64,000 bases of DNA from Odoribacter sp. (GCA_013824715.1 PNOH01000013.1:37686-101685), one strand, 5' to 3'. Shown: positions 34,501-44,867, numbered from the stretch's first letter. The notes: a model not told the origin generated them from the sequence alone. Program-made: numbers and translations.

Positions 34501-37500
34501 ATGAAACGACTGCTATTAGTATTCATGATCCTTTCTTTTTCGGTATCGCTGTTTGCCCAACGAACGGTTGAAGGAACTGTAAAAGATACCAAATCCGGCG
34601 AAACGCTGATTGGCGCTACGGTTCTTATCAAAGGAACAGCAATAGGAACCGTATCTGACAGCGACGGCAAGTACCGTCTGGTATCGGATAAACTGACGAA
34701 TACATCTGTGCTGGTGTATTCCTACATAGGGTTCACACCAACTGAGCAAGTTGTTGGCATCCGTTCCTTAATTGACATCAGCCTGCTTGCGGAAGATCAA
34801 ATGCTGAACGAATTAGTTGTGATTGGATACGGTTCGGTCAAGAAGCGCAATGTTCTGGGGGCTGTTGCCAAAGTAAATAATAAAGATCTTACAAGGTTGC
34901 CTGTAGCAGATGTTGCTCAGGCCTTACAGGGCCGGGCAGCCGGTGTCCAGGTGACCCAAAATACCGGCGCACCCGGCGAAGGAGTTTCGGTACGCATCCG
35001 TGGAGCCGGATCCATCAATTCGGGCAACGACCCGCTTTATATTGTTGACGGCATTCCAACCAACGATGCGCTGAAAATGCTTTCGCCCGGCGATATTGAA
35101 AATATCACTGTACTTAAAGATGCTTCAGCAGCCGCGATATATGGTTCACGCGCTAATAACGGGGTTGTGCTCATTACCACAAAAAAGGGAACTAAAGGGA
35201 AGACCAAGGTCACTTATCGCGGCCAGACAGGCTTTCAGACTGCGACCCGGCTCACCAAAATGGCAAATACAAAAGATTATATCACTATTTACAACGAGGC
35301 CGCTACCAACGACAATGCCTTTCTGCCCGAAACGCTGCATCGTAACCTGATCAAGACGGAAGATGCGGCAAAGTTTGCCGATGTAAATTATGTGGAAGAA
35401 CTGCTCCAGCCAGCGCCGATCAATTCGCATGAACTTTCGCTTTCAGGCGGAAATGAAAATACCAATTTCATGATTTCCACCTCGATTTTCGATCAGAAGG
35501 GAATGATAAAAGGAAGCGGCTACACCCGTGGAACGGTCAGGCTTGATGTAAATACTGAAGTCAGTAAATGGCTCTCCGCCGGAATGAGCATGGTGGCGGG
35601 GATTTCGAGTAACGATATCATCGGAAGTTCAGGCGATGGTGCAGGTGGTAACGGCGGAAGCGTGGTCAGATACGCATTCTTCCGCAATCCGGCCATTCCA
35701 ATCCGGTTTGATAACGGGACTTTTGTTGACCGTCCTGCCGAATACTTTGGGGCACAGAAATTCGATTCGTTCCTCGGCGATGGTTATAATCCCATCGGGA
35801 TGAGCGCCCACAACGACAACACCCGCAAAGACGATAGCTTTCTGGGCAAAGCCTATTTCGTTGCCAAAATAACCAATGAATTGAAATTTACCACCAACGT
35901 AGGTATGGATTACCGTAATTCATTCAGCCGTCGTTTCTCGCCAACCTGGGGAACTTTTAACCGGATTAATGCAAAGAATGGTCTGAGTACCGGTAGCGAA
36001 CGGATTGCCAACCTATCGATGAATAACCTGCTTAACTACGATACCAAGGTCGGCGAATCGCACACGATTTCGGCTATGCTGGGATTTGAAGCCATTAAAA
36101 ATGGTGGGAAAGGACTTTACTCCAGCGATATGGATTTTCCGGTCGAACAAAAAGAATTGATCTATATCGGTAACGGATTGGGCATCAAAATCAGTAGTCA
36201 GACGGAGTATGCTTCAACGCTGGCTTCGTTTTTCGGACGGCTAAACTACGATTACATAGGGAAATATTATCTATCGGGAACACTCCGGAGGGATGGTTCA
36301 TCGAAATTTACGGGAACCAACAAATGGGGAACTTTCTATTCGCTTTCAGCCGGATGGATCATCAAACAGGAGAACTTTCTGAAGAATGTTGACTGGCTTG
36401 AAAACCTTAAACTTCGTGCCGGTTACGGCGCCATCGGAAATCAGGATATTGGCCTTTATGCTTACAGCGACCGGATATCGCCTTACTACAATTATCCTTT
36501 GGGCGGAATTGCCAACAGTGGTTACGCGCAATCGGCCCTGGGCAATAACAATCTGAAATGGGAAACCAGCTTTCAGTATAATGGAGGGGTTGATGCAGAG
36601 CTTTGGAAAGGCGCATTCTCATTTTCGCTCGATTACTATTACAAAGTAACCGAAGATATGCTGGTAAAAGCGCCGAATCCGCCATCAACCGGTTATGCCG
36701 AAGCCGCATGGATTAACAGCGGTTCGGTATTGAACTCAGGAGTTGAACTTGAAGGAAATTACCATAAAAAGAAAAAGGATTGGAGTTATACCATCGGTGG
36801 AAACATAGCGTTCCTGCACAACGAAGTGCTCAAATTGGATGCGCCTATTTTTGGTGGGATGATCGATACCGGAATTTATGCTACCCAGACTATCGTGGGG
36901 CAACCAATCGGTTCTTTCTACTTGCTCGAAATGGAAGGTATTTTCCAGAACCCAACTGACGTTTTGCTTTCGGCCTTCCAGGGAAATGGCATTAAACCCG
37001 GCGACGTAAAATATAAAGACCAGAATCTGGACGGGCATATTGACAACCTCGACAGGGTTTATTTAGGCAGCGCCATCCCGAAACTTACCGCCGGATTGAA
37101 CCTTTCGGCCAACTATAAGAACATCGATTTGGGCGTTTTCGTCCAGGGAACTTATGGCAATAAAATCTACTCGCAGATCAATCAGGATATCGAAGGTTTT
37201 TACCGAGGGTTTGACGTTACCCAACGCTATTTTGACGAACGCTGGACAGGCGAAGGCACTTCCAATACACAGCCAAGGGCTTCGTGGACTTCAAAATCGA
37301 ATAATGCACGTTCTTCTTCCCGGTTTCTTGAAGACGGCTCATACGTGAGATTGAAAAACCTTCAGCTTGGTTATTCAATTCCGGAGGAAACACTAAAGAA
37401 AATTGGTTTATCGCAGGCAAGAATTTATGCTTCGGGCACCAATTTGCTTACCCTCACCAAATATTCAGGCCTTGACCCGGAAATGACCGTAAGCGACAAC

Positions 37501-37593
37501 TCAAAAGGCGAAGGCGACCGGGCAGCCGGTATCGATTGGGGAACCTATCCTTCGGCAATGACTATCATGCTTGGACTTGACATCACCTTTTAA
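34501..37593 (+). CDS. SusC-like TonB-dependent oligosaccharide transporter
   Basis: Outer-membrane glycan importer of about 1030 residues. The ATG at 34501 gives a clean signal peptide (MKRLLLVFMILSFSVSLFAQ); the ATG at 34474 adds nine residues and overlaps the previous stop. Order: carboxypeptidase-regulatory-like domain (VEGTVKDTKSGETLIGATVL), TonB-box/linker (NELVVIGYGSVKKRNVLGAV), plug (VRIRGAGSINSGNDPLYIVD, ASAAAIYGSRANNGVVLITT), then the barrel ending MTIMLGLDITF. The susD partner follows, as usual. Confidence 0.97.
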   Translation: MKRLLLVFMILSFSVSLFAQRTVEGTVKDTKSGETLIGATVLIKGTAIGTVSDSDGKYRLVSDKLTNTSVLVYSYIGFTPTEQVVGIRSLIDISLLAEDQMLNELVVIGYGSVKKRNVLGAVAKVNNKDLTRLPVADVAQALQGRAAGVQVTQNTGAPGEGVSVRIRGAGSINSGNDPLYIVDGIPTNDALKMLSPGDIENITVLKDASAAAIYGSRANNGVVLITTKKGTKGKTKVTYRGQTGFQTATRLTKMANTKDYITIYNEAATNDNAFLPETLHRNLIKTEDAAKFADVNYVEELLQPAPINSHELSLSGGNENTNFMISTSIFDQKGMIKGSGYTRGTVRLDVNTEVSKWLSAGMSMVAGISSNDIIGSSGDGAGGNGGSVVRYAFFRNPAIPIRFDNGTFVDRPAEYFGAQKFDSFLGDGYNPIGMSAHNDNTRKDDSFLGKAYFVAKITNELKFTTNVGMDYRNSFSRRFSPTWGTFNRINAKNGLSTGSERIANLSMNNLLNYDTKVGESHTISAMLGFEAIKNGGKGLYSSDMDFPVEQKELIYIGNGLGIKISSQTEYASTLASFFGRLNYDYIGKYYLSGTLRRDGSSKFTGTNKWGTFYSLSAGWIIKQENFLKNVDWLENLKLRAGYGAIGNQDIGLYAYSDRISPYYNYPLGGIANSGYAQSALGNNNLKWETSFQYNGGVDAELWKGAFSFSLDYYYKVTEDMLVKAPNPPSTGYAEAAWINSGSVLNSGVELEGNYHKKKKDWSYTIGGNIAFLHNEVLKLDAPIFGGMIDTGIYATQTIVGQPIGSFYLLEMEGIFQNPTDVLLSAFQGNGIKPGDVKYKDQNLDGHIDNLDRVYLGSAIPKLTAGLNLSANYKNIDLGVFVQGTYGNKIYSQINQDIEGFYRGFDVTQRYFDERWTGEGTSNTQPRASWTSKSNNARSSSRFLEDGSYVRLKNLQLGYSIPEETLKKIGLSQARIYASGTNLLTLTKYSGLDPEMTVSDNSKGEGDRAAGIDWGTYPSAMTIMLGLDITF

Positions 37594-37682
37594 TCTTATT
37601 GGCTATGAAATGGAATTCAAACAAAATATCAGGCACTTTCAGAAATCAGATGATGAATGTTAATGTCGCCAAAACTAGAAGA

Positions 37683-39149
37683 ATGAAGCTTCAAACAGTT
37701 GTGCTGCTTGGTTTTGCCCTGACGACCTTCGGTGCATGTACTGATTTCCTGACCGAAAACCTGAAGGGTAATTTTTCATCCGAAACTTTTTACCAGAACG
37801 ATAAACAGGCCATTCAGGCGCTAACCGGCGTTTACAATTCCATCGCTTTCAATAACTCCAACAACAATTTGTGGGTGTTTGGAGATATTGCCTCTGACGA
37901 TGCTGTAAAAGGTGGCAATCCGGGCGACCAGTCTGAAATTACGTTTATCGATGAATTTAATGCCGACTCCAACAATGGAATCATTAGTAATTACTGGGGT
38001 TTTACCTACGAAGGAATTGCCCGTGCCAACAATGTACTTGCCAACGTTCCTGCTGTTCCAATGGACGATGGACTGAAAAACCGCATTCTCGGCGAAGCCA
38101 AATTTATCAGGGCATACAGTTACTTTAACCTGGTGAATATCTTCGGAAAGGTTCCGCTGAAACTACTGCCCCAGCTCTCTCATGAAACCATCCACGTGCC
38201 GTTGAGCGAAGTGGCTGGTATTTATCTTCAGATTGAAAAAGATTTGACCGAAGCTGCCGCAGCTTTGCCGGTTTCATACAGTTCGACAGATATTGGCCGC
38301 GTTACCAAGGGAGCAGCGTTGGCTATGCTCGGAAAAGTAAGTTTGTTTCAACAGAAATGGGCGGCAGCCGCCACCTATTTTCAACAGGTTGAAGACCTTA
38401 AGATTTACAGTCTTTTGCCTGATTATGCCAATAATTTTAAGCTGGCCCACGAAAACAGCAGCGAATCTATTTTCGAGATTCAACATCTGTCCGGACAAAA
38501 CCCTTTTGCCGGAAGCGCATTAAATCAATGGTTTGCGCCTTCGTCCGAAGGTGGATATTACTTCAACGCACCAACGCAAAGTCTGGTTAATGCTTTTGAA
38601 CGAAGCACTACCGACGAAGTTGATCCGCGCCTCGATGCTTCTGTTGGCCGCGATGGCCAGCCCTGGCTGAACGATGATCTTTTCAGTGCAAGCTGGTCGC
38701 CCACCGGATACCTGACAAAAAAACACCAGCAACCGCTCTCCGAGATTTCTTCTTCATTGAAAGGCGATGGTGACCTCAATTATATTTACCTGCGCTATGC
38801 CGATGTTTTGCTGATGAAAGCAGAAGCATACAACGAAACCGGCAATGCTGACCTGGCTAAAGCCAACCTCAACAAAGTGAGGCAGCGTGCCCGTGCAAGC
38901 TTTAAAGGAACTCCTCCTGCTGATCTGTTGGCCGATATTACAACTTCAGATCAAAACGGACTCCGGACAGCCATTCAAAAAGAACGAAGGGTTGAACTGG
39001 CTCAGGAATATCACCGCTATTTCGACCTGACACGCTGGGGCAAAACTATTGCCGAAGCTGCACTTGGAGCGGATTTCAACTACGAAACCAAGCGGTATTT
39101 CCCAATTCCGCAGGCCGAAGTGGATGCAAACCAAGCTATAAATCCCTGA
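37683..39149 (+). CDS. SusD/RagB-like glycan-binding lipoprotein
   Basis: Surface lipoprotein that caps the SusC barrel and binds glycan. The ATG at 37683 gives a lipoprotein signal with Cys19 (MKLQTVVLLGFALTTFGACT); in-frame upstream starts near 37605 would push the signal inward. Typical features: DFLTENLKGNFSSETFYQND, ALTGVYNSI, GEAKFIRAYSYFNLVNIFGK (TPR-like), and the C-terminal RRVELAQEYHRYFDLTRWGK and YFPIPQAEVDANQAINP. About 488 residues. Confidence 0.96.
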   Translation: MKLQTVVLLGFALTTFGACTDFLTENLKGNFSSETFYQNDKQAIQALTGVYNSIAFNNSNNNLWVFGDIASDDAVKGGNPGDQSEITFIDEFNADSNNGIISNYWGFTYEGIARANNVLANVPAVPMDDGLKNRILGEAKFIRAYSYFNLVNIFGKVPLKLLPQLSHETIHVPLSEVAGIYLQIEKDLTEAAAALPVSYSSTDIGRVTKGAALAMLGKVSLFQQKWAAAATYFQQVEDLKIYSLLPDYANNFKLAHENSSESIFEIQHLSGQNPFAGSALNQWFAPSSEGGYYFNAPTQSLVNAFERSTTDEVDPRLDASVGRDGQPWLNDDLFSASWSPTGYLTKKHQQPLSEISSSLKGDGDLNYIYLRYADVLLMKAEAYNETGNADLAKANLNKVRQRARASFKGTPPADLLADITTSDQNGLRTAIQKERRVELAQEYHRYFDLTRWGKTIAEAALGADFNYETKRYFPIPQAEVDANQAINP

Positions 39150-39196
39150 TATCACTAAAGCAATTCTTTTCTATTAATAACCATTAAAACATCATT

Positions 39197-40477
39197 ATGA
39201 AAATGAAACATTTGATTAAAATTCGTACGATGCTGCTTATGCTGGTAGTAAGTTCAGCAATGATCTTTGGATCGTGCAAAAAAGATGAACCAGTGGGAGA
39301 CAAAACCAGTTTGACCGCTTCAATCGCAGCGGCTGATCAACTCGCCGCCTCAGCAACCATTGCGGTTTATCCACAGGCAGCAATTGATGCATTCAAAACT
39401 AGTTTAGCTGCTGTAAAAACAGCGGCTGCCTCTACTACACTTACACAGGCAGAAGTTGACGTACAGGTAACAGCTTTAGCTACAGCTACAACTACTTTAA
39501 AGTCGTATGGTACTGCTTCCTATGCAACGCTTAGCGCGTTAATTACTGAGTGCGAAACACTTGCCAATGGCGCAACCTCTACCAGTTATCCACAAGCTGC
39601 TATCGATGCATTTAAAACTACCCTGGCAACGACTAAAACGGCGGCTGCAACTTTGCTTACTGAGGCACAAGTCACTAATCTGAACGTCAATTTAACCGCA
39701 GCAAAAAAAACCTTTGGAACGCAGATATATGGCTATATTGACGAAACCCTTTACCTGAATGCCGGCTGGCATTTTGACGAAGGAACCGGAACTACCGCAA
39801 CAGCATTCTCTACCGTTAAACATGTTGGAACCTTCACAAAAGGAAATGCCGGTGTTTTTGGGGCGAATGCTGCATTGCCAACCTGGGTAACTGGTGTTAA
39901 AGGTGGAAAAGCTATTTCTCTGGATAAAGGAGCTCATCTTGAAGTTCCTTATACAACTGCTTTCCTTCCCGCTAATTTAACCATCTCCGTTTGGATTAAA
40001 CCTATTGAACTCTATGAAAACAATTATGTTGTTTCACAGAACTACTGGAATGGATATAAACTTCAGACTCAGGGTGGCGGAAAACCATTCTTTACTTACA
40101 AGAAAGTTGATGGTGGTATTATTGATGCTGATAATGAAACTGATAATTCTATTAAAATCAATGTATGGAATCATATTGTGATCACATTGAATGGAACAAC
40201 AAAGGAACTGAAATTCTTCGTTAACGGTACTCTCACTAAAACATGGACAGCAACCAATAAGAGCATAGGGCCACTTACACAAACCCTTACTGCTCCTGCC
40301 CCCCAGCCGTTTATTATTGGCTGTGTGGCAACAGATGCTGAACTTGCAAGCTGGTCATGGACTGAGACGGCAACTTCTCTAGGCTACTTTAAAGGAGCTA
40401 TCGACGAGCTAAAAATCTATAACATCGCCTTGGTTGATGGTCAGGTTTCGAAACTCTATAATGACGAAAAACCATAA
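39197..40477 (+). CDS. LamG-domain surface lipoprotein with two small helical repeats
   Basis: 426 residues, lipobox ending IFGSC (Cys27). Residues about 35-175 hold two similar helical repeats, each containing (V/S)YPQAAIDAFK(T) and about 65 residues long, similar to FIVAR-like stalk modules. Residues about 185-426 form a concanavalin-type LamG fold (YLNAGWHFDEGTG, LTISVWIKPIELYENNYVVS, FKGAIDELKIYNIALVDGQV). It sits where SusE/SusF-like binding proteins usually lie and likely binds glycan at the cell surface. Confidence 0.85.
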   Translation: MKMKHLIKIRTMLLMLVVSSAMIFGSCKKDEPVGDKTSLTASIAAADQLAASATIAVYPQAAIDAFKTSLAAVKTAAASTTLTQAEVDVQVTALATATTTLKSYGTASYATLSALITECETLANGATSTSYPQAAIDAFKTTLATTKTAAATLLTEAQVTNLNVNLTAAKKTFGTQIYGYIDETLYLNAGWHFDEGTGTTATAFSTVKHVGTFTKGNAGVFGANAALPTWVTGVKGGKAISLDKGAHLEVPYTTAFLPANLTISVWIKPIELYENNYVVSQNYWNGYKLQTQGGGKPFFTYKKVDGGIIDADNETDNSIKINVWNHIVITLNGTTKELKFFVNGTLTKTWTATNKSIGPLTQTLTAPAPQPFIIGCVATDAELASWSWTETATSLGYFKGAIDELKIYNIALVDGQVSKLYNDEKP

Positions 40478-40517
40478 GTAAGTATTTACAATTTAACGAT
40501 GTACTATTTACAATTCT

Positions 40518-40577
40518 AAAAGGTAAGGCTCAATGATTTCTGCATCGGTGATGCGGAGTCTTGAGCCTATCCTTTTT
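40518..40577 (+). terminator. Long hairpin terminator after the LamG gene
   Basis: AAAAGGTAAGGCTCAA pairs with TTGAGCCTATCCTTTTT around an inner CTGCATC/GATGCGG hairpin, followed by T-rich sequence. It should end the main PUL transcript. Confidence 0.75.
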
Positions 40578-40780
40578 GTAAAGAATGACCTTATTCCAAT
40601 TTAGCTAGGCCTTAGTACAAAACATAGTCTCCCTTGGATTCAACCTTATTAAGCTGTCTGTAAAACAATAGAATAAGGTTAAACGATCATACAATTCCTA
40701 ATTCTACTAAAGTTTCTCTGATAAATAAGGTTTTAAATGATTCATTACCGCTTTCCAAACATCTCAAAAACCTTCCCATT
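40578..40780. other. Intergenic region upstream of the T9SS PUL protein
   Basis: No coding potential. It holds an inverted repeat AACCTTATT (40642-40650)/AATAAGGTT (40672-40680) and AT-rich sequence. It may carry a separate promoter for the gene at 40781; no clean -7 box is seen. Confidence 0.5.
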
Positions 40781-43700
40781 ATGATCCGATATCTGCTTAT
40801 CCTGCAACTCTGTATTTTCACCCTTATATCTTTTTCACAACAGGGCCAATTGAGTATTTCCCGGATCGATAAAATGCCCGACTCCCCTTCTCCACTGATT
40901 ATCAGGGACTGGAAAACTGTGGCACACGATTACGACAGCTTTGTGTTCAACCTGAATAAAACCGGGACTTATCTGCCATTGTCGCGGCTTGGTACACAAG
41001 GGCAATTTAATTATACCGACAACTCACCGATATTTCTCGATTCTTATGTGGGCGCTGGCGACCATTTCAAACAAGCTGAAGCGATAAACATCTTGCCGGC
41101 CATTGTCGGAGCATCACTTGCGGGAATAGACAAAAGCAATCAAAACGGAATAAACTGGGTTGCAAAAACAAAAGATTTTTTCAACCTGAAAAATGGGCAA
41201 AACGTTTATCTGAATAACTATTCAAGCGCCTCGGGCAACGACTGGTGGTACGATGTGATGCCCAATGTCTATTTCTATCAGATGTATTCGCTTTACCCGA
41301 ATGTGGCGCCCGAATTCAACACTCAATTCACTACGGTGGCCGACCGCTGGCTCTATTGTGTCAGCCAATTGGGCGGGAAAACGACTCCATGGTCGCTTCC
41401 AAACATGAACTACCGGGCTTTTAACCTAAAAACAGGATTACCGCTGAATACAAGCGTTCCGGAACCCGAATCAGCAGGGAGTATCGCCTGGCTGCTCTAT
41501 AACGCTTACCACGAAACCGGGAACCGAAAATATTTCGAAGGCGCGCAGCTTGCCATGGATTTCTTGTCCGGAATGGGATCAAATCCTTCCTACGAACTAC
41601 AGTTGCCTTACGGAACGCTTGCTGCCGCCCGAATAAATGCCGTTGAGGGTACGAACTACCCGCTTCAGAAAATGCTTGGCTGGTGTTTCGACCGGGGCGC
41701 ACTGCGAGGTTGGGGATCTATTGTAGGAAACTGGGGCGGTTTAGATGTATCCGGCCTGATCGGTGAAGCCAACGATGCCGGAAACGATTATGCTTTTGTA
41801 ATGAATGGCTTCCAACAGGCTGCCGCGTTGGCGCCACTCCCAAAATACGACAAACGCTTTGCCCGTGCCATTGCCAAATGGATACTAAACATTACCAATG
41901 CCAGCAGGCTTTTTTACTGGAATGCCCTTCCGCAAACGCAACAGGATTCATACACCTGGGCTTCGATAAACGACCCGACTGCCTGCATACCTCACGAATC
42001 AATGAAACAATTCCTGGATGGAAAAACTCCGTTTGCCACTGGAGATGCCATTAAGGGAGGCTGGGCAGCCACTAATTTGTCGCTTTACAGTGGTTCAAGT
42101 GTAGGCTACCTTGCTGCGGTGGTACAAACAACCAATATTCCTGAAATCCTTCAGATCGATCTTAATAAAACTGATTTTTATGGTGAAAATAAACTGGGCT
42201 CGTACCTGTATTATAATCCAACACAAGCCATCAAACAGGTTAATTTTAGTCTTCCGTCAGGCACATTTGAAGTGTATGATGCCATCACTGAAAAAATTCT
42301 TTTCTCATCAGCTTCAGGGTCAATTCAGTTATCAATTCCTGCGAATGAGGTATGTTTGATCAGGCTATTCCAATCAGGTTTGGTTCCCGAAGCGCGCAAC
42401 GGCAGGCTTTATACCGGAAATGATATTCTCGATTATCATTATCAGTACAATTATTCTGAAACCCTAAGGATAAAAGCAGTTTCTACCGATAAAAAACCTA
42501 TTATCACTAATTCAGTGTTCACAGCCTTTTGTTCTGCTGGAAATGTCCCTTTGGGCGCCCAGTTGCAGTTCGAATGGTTTCTGAATGGAGTACCGGTCGC
42601 CGGGCAGAACCAATCACAGGTTCAGTTAACAGCGCCCTCCTTTAAATCACAACCTGTGCTCAAATGTAAGATCAGTGCCAATGGACAGACTGCAGAAGAC
42701 ACGCTTCATTTGCAGGTGGTTGACCGGATTTCAGCTCCGCCTGTAGTAAAGGGCATACAGTCTGCTTCAAAATACACCGGAACAGGTGAAACAAACACCT
42801 TTACCGCCTTGACAGAGCAAGGCACAGGTGAAATACTTGAATATTTATGGAGTGTCTCTGCAGGTATGTTAACTCAATCCACAGGGAGTTCAGTCACCTG
42901 GCAGGCTCCGGCAACTCCAACTGTTGTTAATGTAACTTTAAAGGTTACCAATCAGGAGAAACTCTCGACCACAGTATCTATTGGCGCTCTGGTAAAAGAC
43001 ACCAGTCTTCCTTTTCAGTCTCCGCTGATCTGGTATCCGTTTGATTCGGATAACCGTAATGCTGTTGCAGACCGGTTCCACGCCACTGCAACAGGTGTAT
43101 CCAAAACCAATGATGCCCGTGGTAAAGCGTCACTGGCTTACCGGTTTACTTCAGGGCAAAACATTATTTACACTGATAACAATGATATCCTGAATTTTAC
43201 CAATGCCGTGAGCCTAAGTTGCTGGGTCAGTTGCGAACAATTTGGCTCCGAAAGGTTTATTATCTCACACGGATCGTGGCAACAACGATATAAATTATCC
43301 ATTACTCCGGAAGGACGATTAAGGTGGACTATAAAAACAAGCACCGGAGTTGCCGACCTCGACAGCTCAACACCCATTGAACTCAATCGTTATTACCATG
43401 TAACGGCGCTCTATACCGGTTATTCGATGGAGCTTTATGTTGATGGAGTTTTGGATACTTTTAAAGCCTTTTCGGGAGCTATCCAGCCCTCTTCCAAACC
43501 ATTGACCATTGGCCGGATGGACAATGCGGAAACCCAGTATGCACTTCTCGGAAGTGTGGATGAAGTCAGGTTGTGGAGTGTAGAGATCCCAGTTGCCCAG
43601 GTTGAACAGTTGAAGAACGAGTGGGTCACGACTATCAGGATGGCAGAAAACAACCTTATTACACGAATATATCCAAATCCTGCCGAAACGGAGATATATG

Positions 43701-43897
43701 TCGAATTCAACGGATCTATCCAGCCTTTACGAATCTCCCTGTACTCTGCTAATGGCGAAAAAGTACCAGTATGTCAGGACAAATTTCAAAATTCAGGGAT
43801 CAAGATTGAAGTTCCTCCGACTTGTTCGGGATTGTATGTATTGAGAATTATTCTAATTGACGGACGTATCTTAACCCGAAAAATTATTATCCGTTAA
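40781..43897 (+). CDS. T9SS-exported multidomain protein with the unrecognised PUL domain, Ig-like and LamG modules
   Basis: 1038 residues. Signal peptide (MIRYLLILQLCIFTLISFSQ). Residues about 25-560 are homologous to the lipoprotein at 32753: both share SRIDKMPDSP/QRIEQMPDLP openings, DWWYDVMPNVYFYQMYSLYP, LPYGTLAAARINAVEGTNYP and GNWGGLDVSGLIGEANDAGN blocks. About 580-740 are two Ig/PKD-like beta domains (LQFEWFLNGVPVAGQNQSQV). About 745-945 form a LamG domain (VSLSCWVSCEQFGSERFIIS). The end (ITRIYPNPAETEIYVEF...GLYVLRIIL) is a type A T9SS sorting domain. So this copy is secreted or attached by the type IX system while its paralog is a lipoprotein. Enzymatic role inferred only from PUL context. 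Confidence 0.82.
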   Translation: MIRYLLILQLCIFTLISFSQQGQLSISRIDKMPDSPSPLIIRDWKTVAHDYDSFVFNLNKTGTYLPLSRLGTQGQFNYTDNSPIFLDSYVGAGDHFKQAEAINILPAIVGASLAGIDKSNQNGINWVAKTKDFFNLKNGQNVYLNNYSSASGNDWWYDVMPNVYFYQMYSLYPNVAPEFNTQFTTVADRWLYCVSQLGGKTTPWSLPNMNYRAFNLKTGLPLNTSVPEPESAGSIAWLLYNAYHETGNRKYFEGAQLAMDFLSGMGSNPSYELQLPYGTLAAARINAVEGTNYPLQKMLGWCFDRGALRGWGSIVGNWGGLDVSGLIGEANDAGNDYAFVMNGFQQAAALAPLPKYDKRFARAIAKWILNITNASRLFYWNALPQTQQDSYTWASINDPTACIPHESMKQFLDGKTPFATGDAIKGGWAATNLSLYSGSSVGYLAAVVQTTNIPEILQIDLNKTDFYGENKLGSYLYYNPTQAIKQVNFSLPSGTFEVYDAITEKILFSSASGSIQLSIPANEVCLIRLFQSGLVPEARNGRLYTGNDILDYHYQYNYSETLRIKAVSTDKKPIITNSVFTAFCSAGNVPLGAQLQFEWFLNGVPVAGQNQSQVQLTAPSFKSQPVLKCKISANGQTAEDTLHLQVVDRISAPPVVKGIQSASKYTGTGETNTFTALTEQGTGEILEYLWSVSAGMLTQSTGSSVTWQAPATPTVVNVTLKVTNQEKLSTTVSIGALVKDTSLPFQSPLIWYPFDSDNRNAVADRFHATATGVSKTNDARGKASLAYRFTSGQNIIYTDNNDILNFTNAVSLSCWVSCEQFGSERFIISHGSWQQRYKLSITPEGRLRWTIKTSTGVADLDSSTPIELNRYYHVTALYTGYSMELYVDGVLDTFKAFSGAIQPSSKPLTIGRMDNAETQYALLGSVDEVRLWSVEIPVAQVEQLKNEWVTTIRMAENNLITRIYPNPAETEIYVEFNGSIQPLRISLYSANGEKVPVCQDKFQNSGIKIEVPPTCSGLYVLRIILIDGRILTRKIIIR

Positions 43898-44087
43898 ACT
43901 GAATTTAAAGATTCACCGTTAGAAATATTAACCAGACGAGTTATAAACTACATTGATCACTTGGGAAACCAACATTCACGAAAATTGCTACTTAAAATAT
44001 GATTTGTTTTTAATCTATTTGTGATTAATACGGAAGGCATGACCCTATAAAACACATCTTCTGCAAGTTCTATTAAAATGCAATTAA

Positions 44088-44095
44088 TATCTTTG
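44088..44095 (+). promoter_or_regulatory. -7 promoter box for the tandem lipoprotein pair
   Basis: TATCTTTG is an exact TAnnTTTG match 70 bp before the ATG at 44166. No convincing -33 box is seen. Confidence 0.55.
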
Positions 44096-44165
44096 CATCA
44101 GACAACCTTTTGGATGTGAAGTGCATCTTTATCACTAATGATCCAAATATTCAAAAAACAAAACC

Positions 44166-44867
44166 ATGAAACAGTTCAAGATTTTATTAATTCTATTTTT
44201 CGCTTTTTATATTTCATCCTGTAACAAGGAGGAGTCGCAACCAACCGGGGTGGGCGATGTTTTAATCGTTACAAAAAAATCAGGTATAAATACAGTTTAT
44301 GGCTTATCCTTTTATGCATATTCATTTAGCTCCTTCCAAAGTGTAAAAGCAGTAAATACAACAGTTCCTGATAAAACTTACACATTGAAACCAAATCAGG
44401 ATTACAAAACCAATTTTTTTTACGAAACTCCTGATGCTGAATTTACTGCAGCCAAACCAACTGCCGCAACCTATAATTTTTCTGCTGTTTTCGAAAATGG
44501 TGCTTCTCACGAATTTCAGGATATATTGTCTGACAAAGCCTTGTTGTTGCCCGTAATTGAAAAATGCGAATACAATGCAACAAAGCGTTTACTTGAAGTA
44601 AGCTGGGCTGTACTAACTGATGCCGACAGTTATGCCATCAACATTCTGGATGGATCTACGGTGGTTTTTGGAAGCGCCGAATTGCCTAATACAGTAAAAG
44701 CTTATTCAATCAGTGCAAACGGAAGCGGATGGTTATCCGGATTTACTCCGTTGAGCGGAAAAACCTATAAAGTTAAAGTTTTAGGCTTTTTGTACGAATC
44801 GCAGGCAAACTCATACAACGTTCAGGCTTCATCTGTTTCTGAAACCAATGTAACCTGGGGCGAGTAA
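44166..44867 (+). CDS. Lipoprotein of unknown function, tandem copy 1
   Basis: 233 residues with lipobox ISSC (Cys19). I do not recognise the family. The sequence suggests two fibronectin/Ig-like beta domains: residues about 30-130 (VLIVTKKSGINTVYGLSFYA, FYETPDAEFTAAKPTAATYN) and about 140-233 (EVSWAVLTDADSYAINILDG, SGKTYKVKVLGFLYESQ). The second half looks like an Fn3 fold. It is duplicated at 44912 with the same length and block order. Probably a surface lipoprotein with a binding role. Confidence 0.78.
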   Translation: MKQFKILLILFFAFYISSCNKEESQPTGVGDVLIVTKKSGINTVYGLSFYAYSFSSFQSVKAVNTTVPDKTYTLKPNQDYKTNFFYETPDAEFTAAKPTAATYNFSAVFENGASHEFQDILSDKALLLPVIEKCEYNATKRLLEVSWAVLTDADSYAINILDGSTVVFGSAELPNTVKAYSISANGSGWLSGFTPLSGKTYKVKVLGFLYESQANSYNVQASSVSETNVTWGE

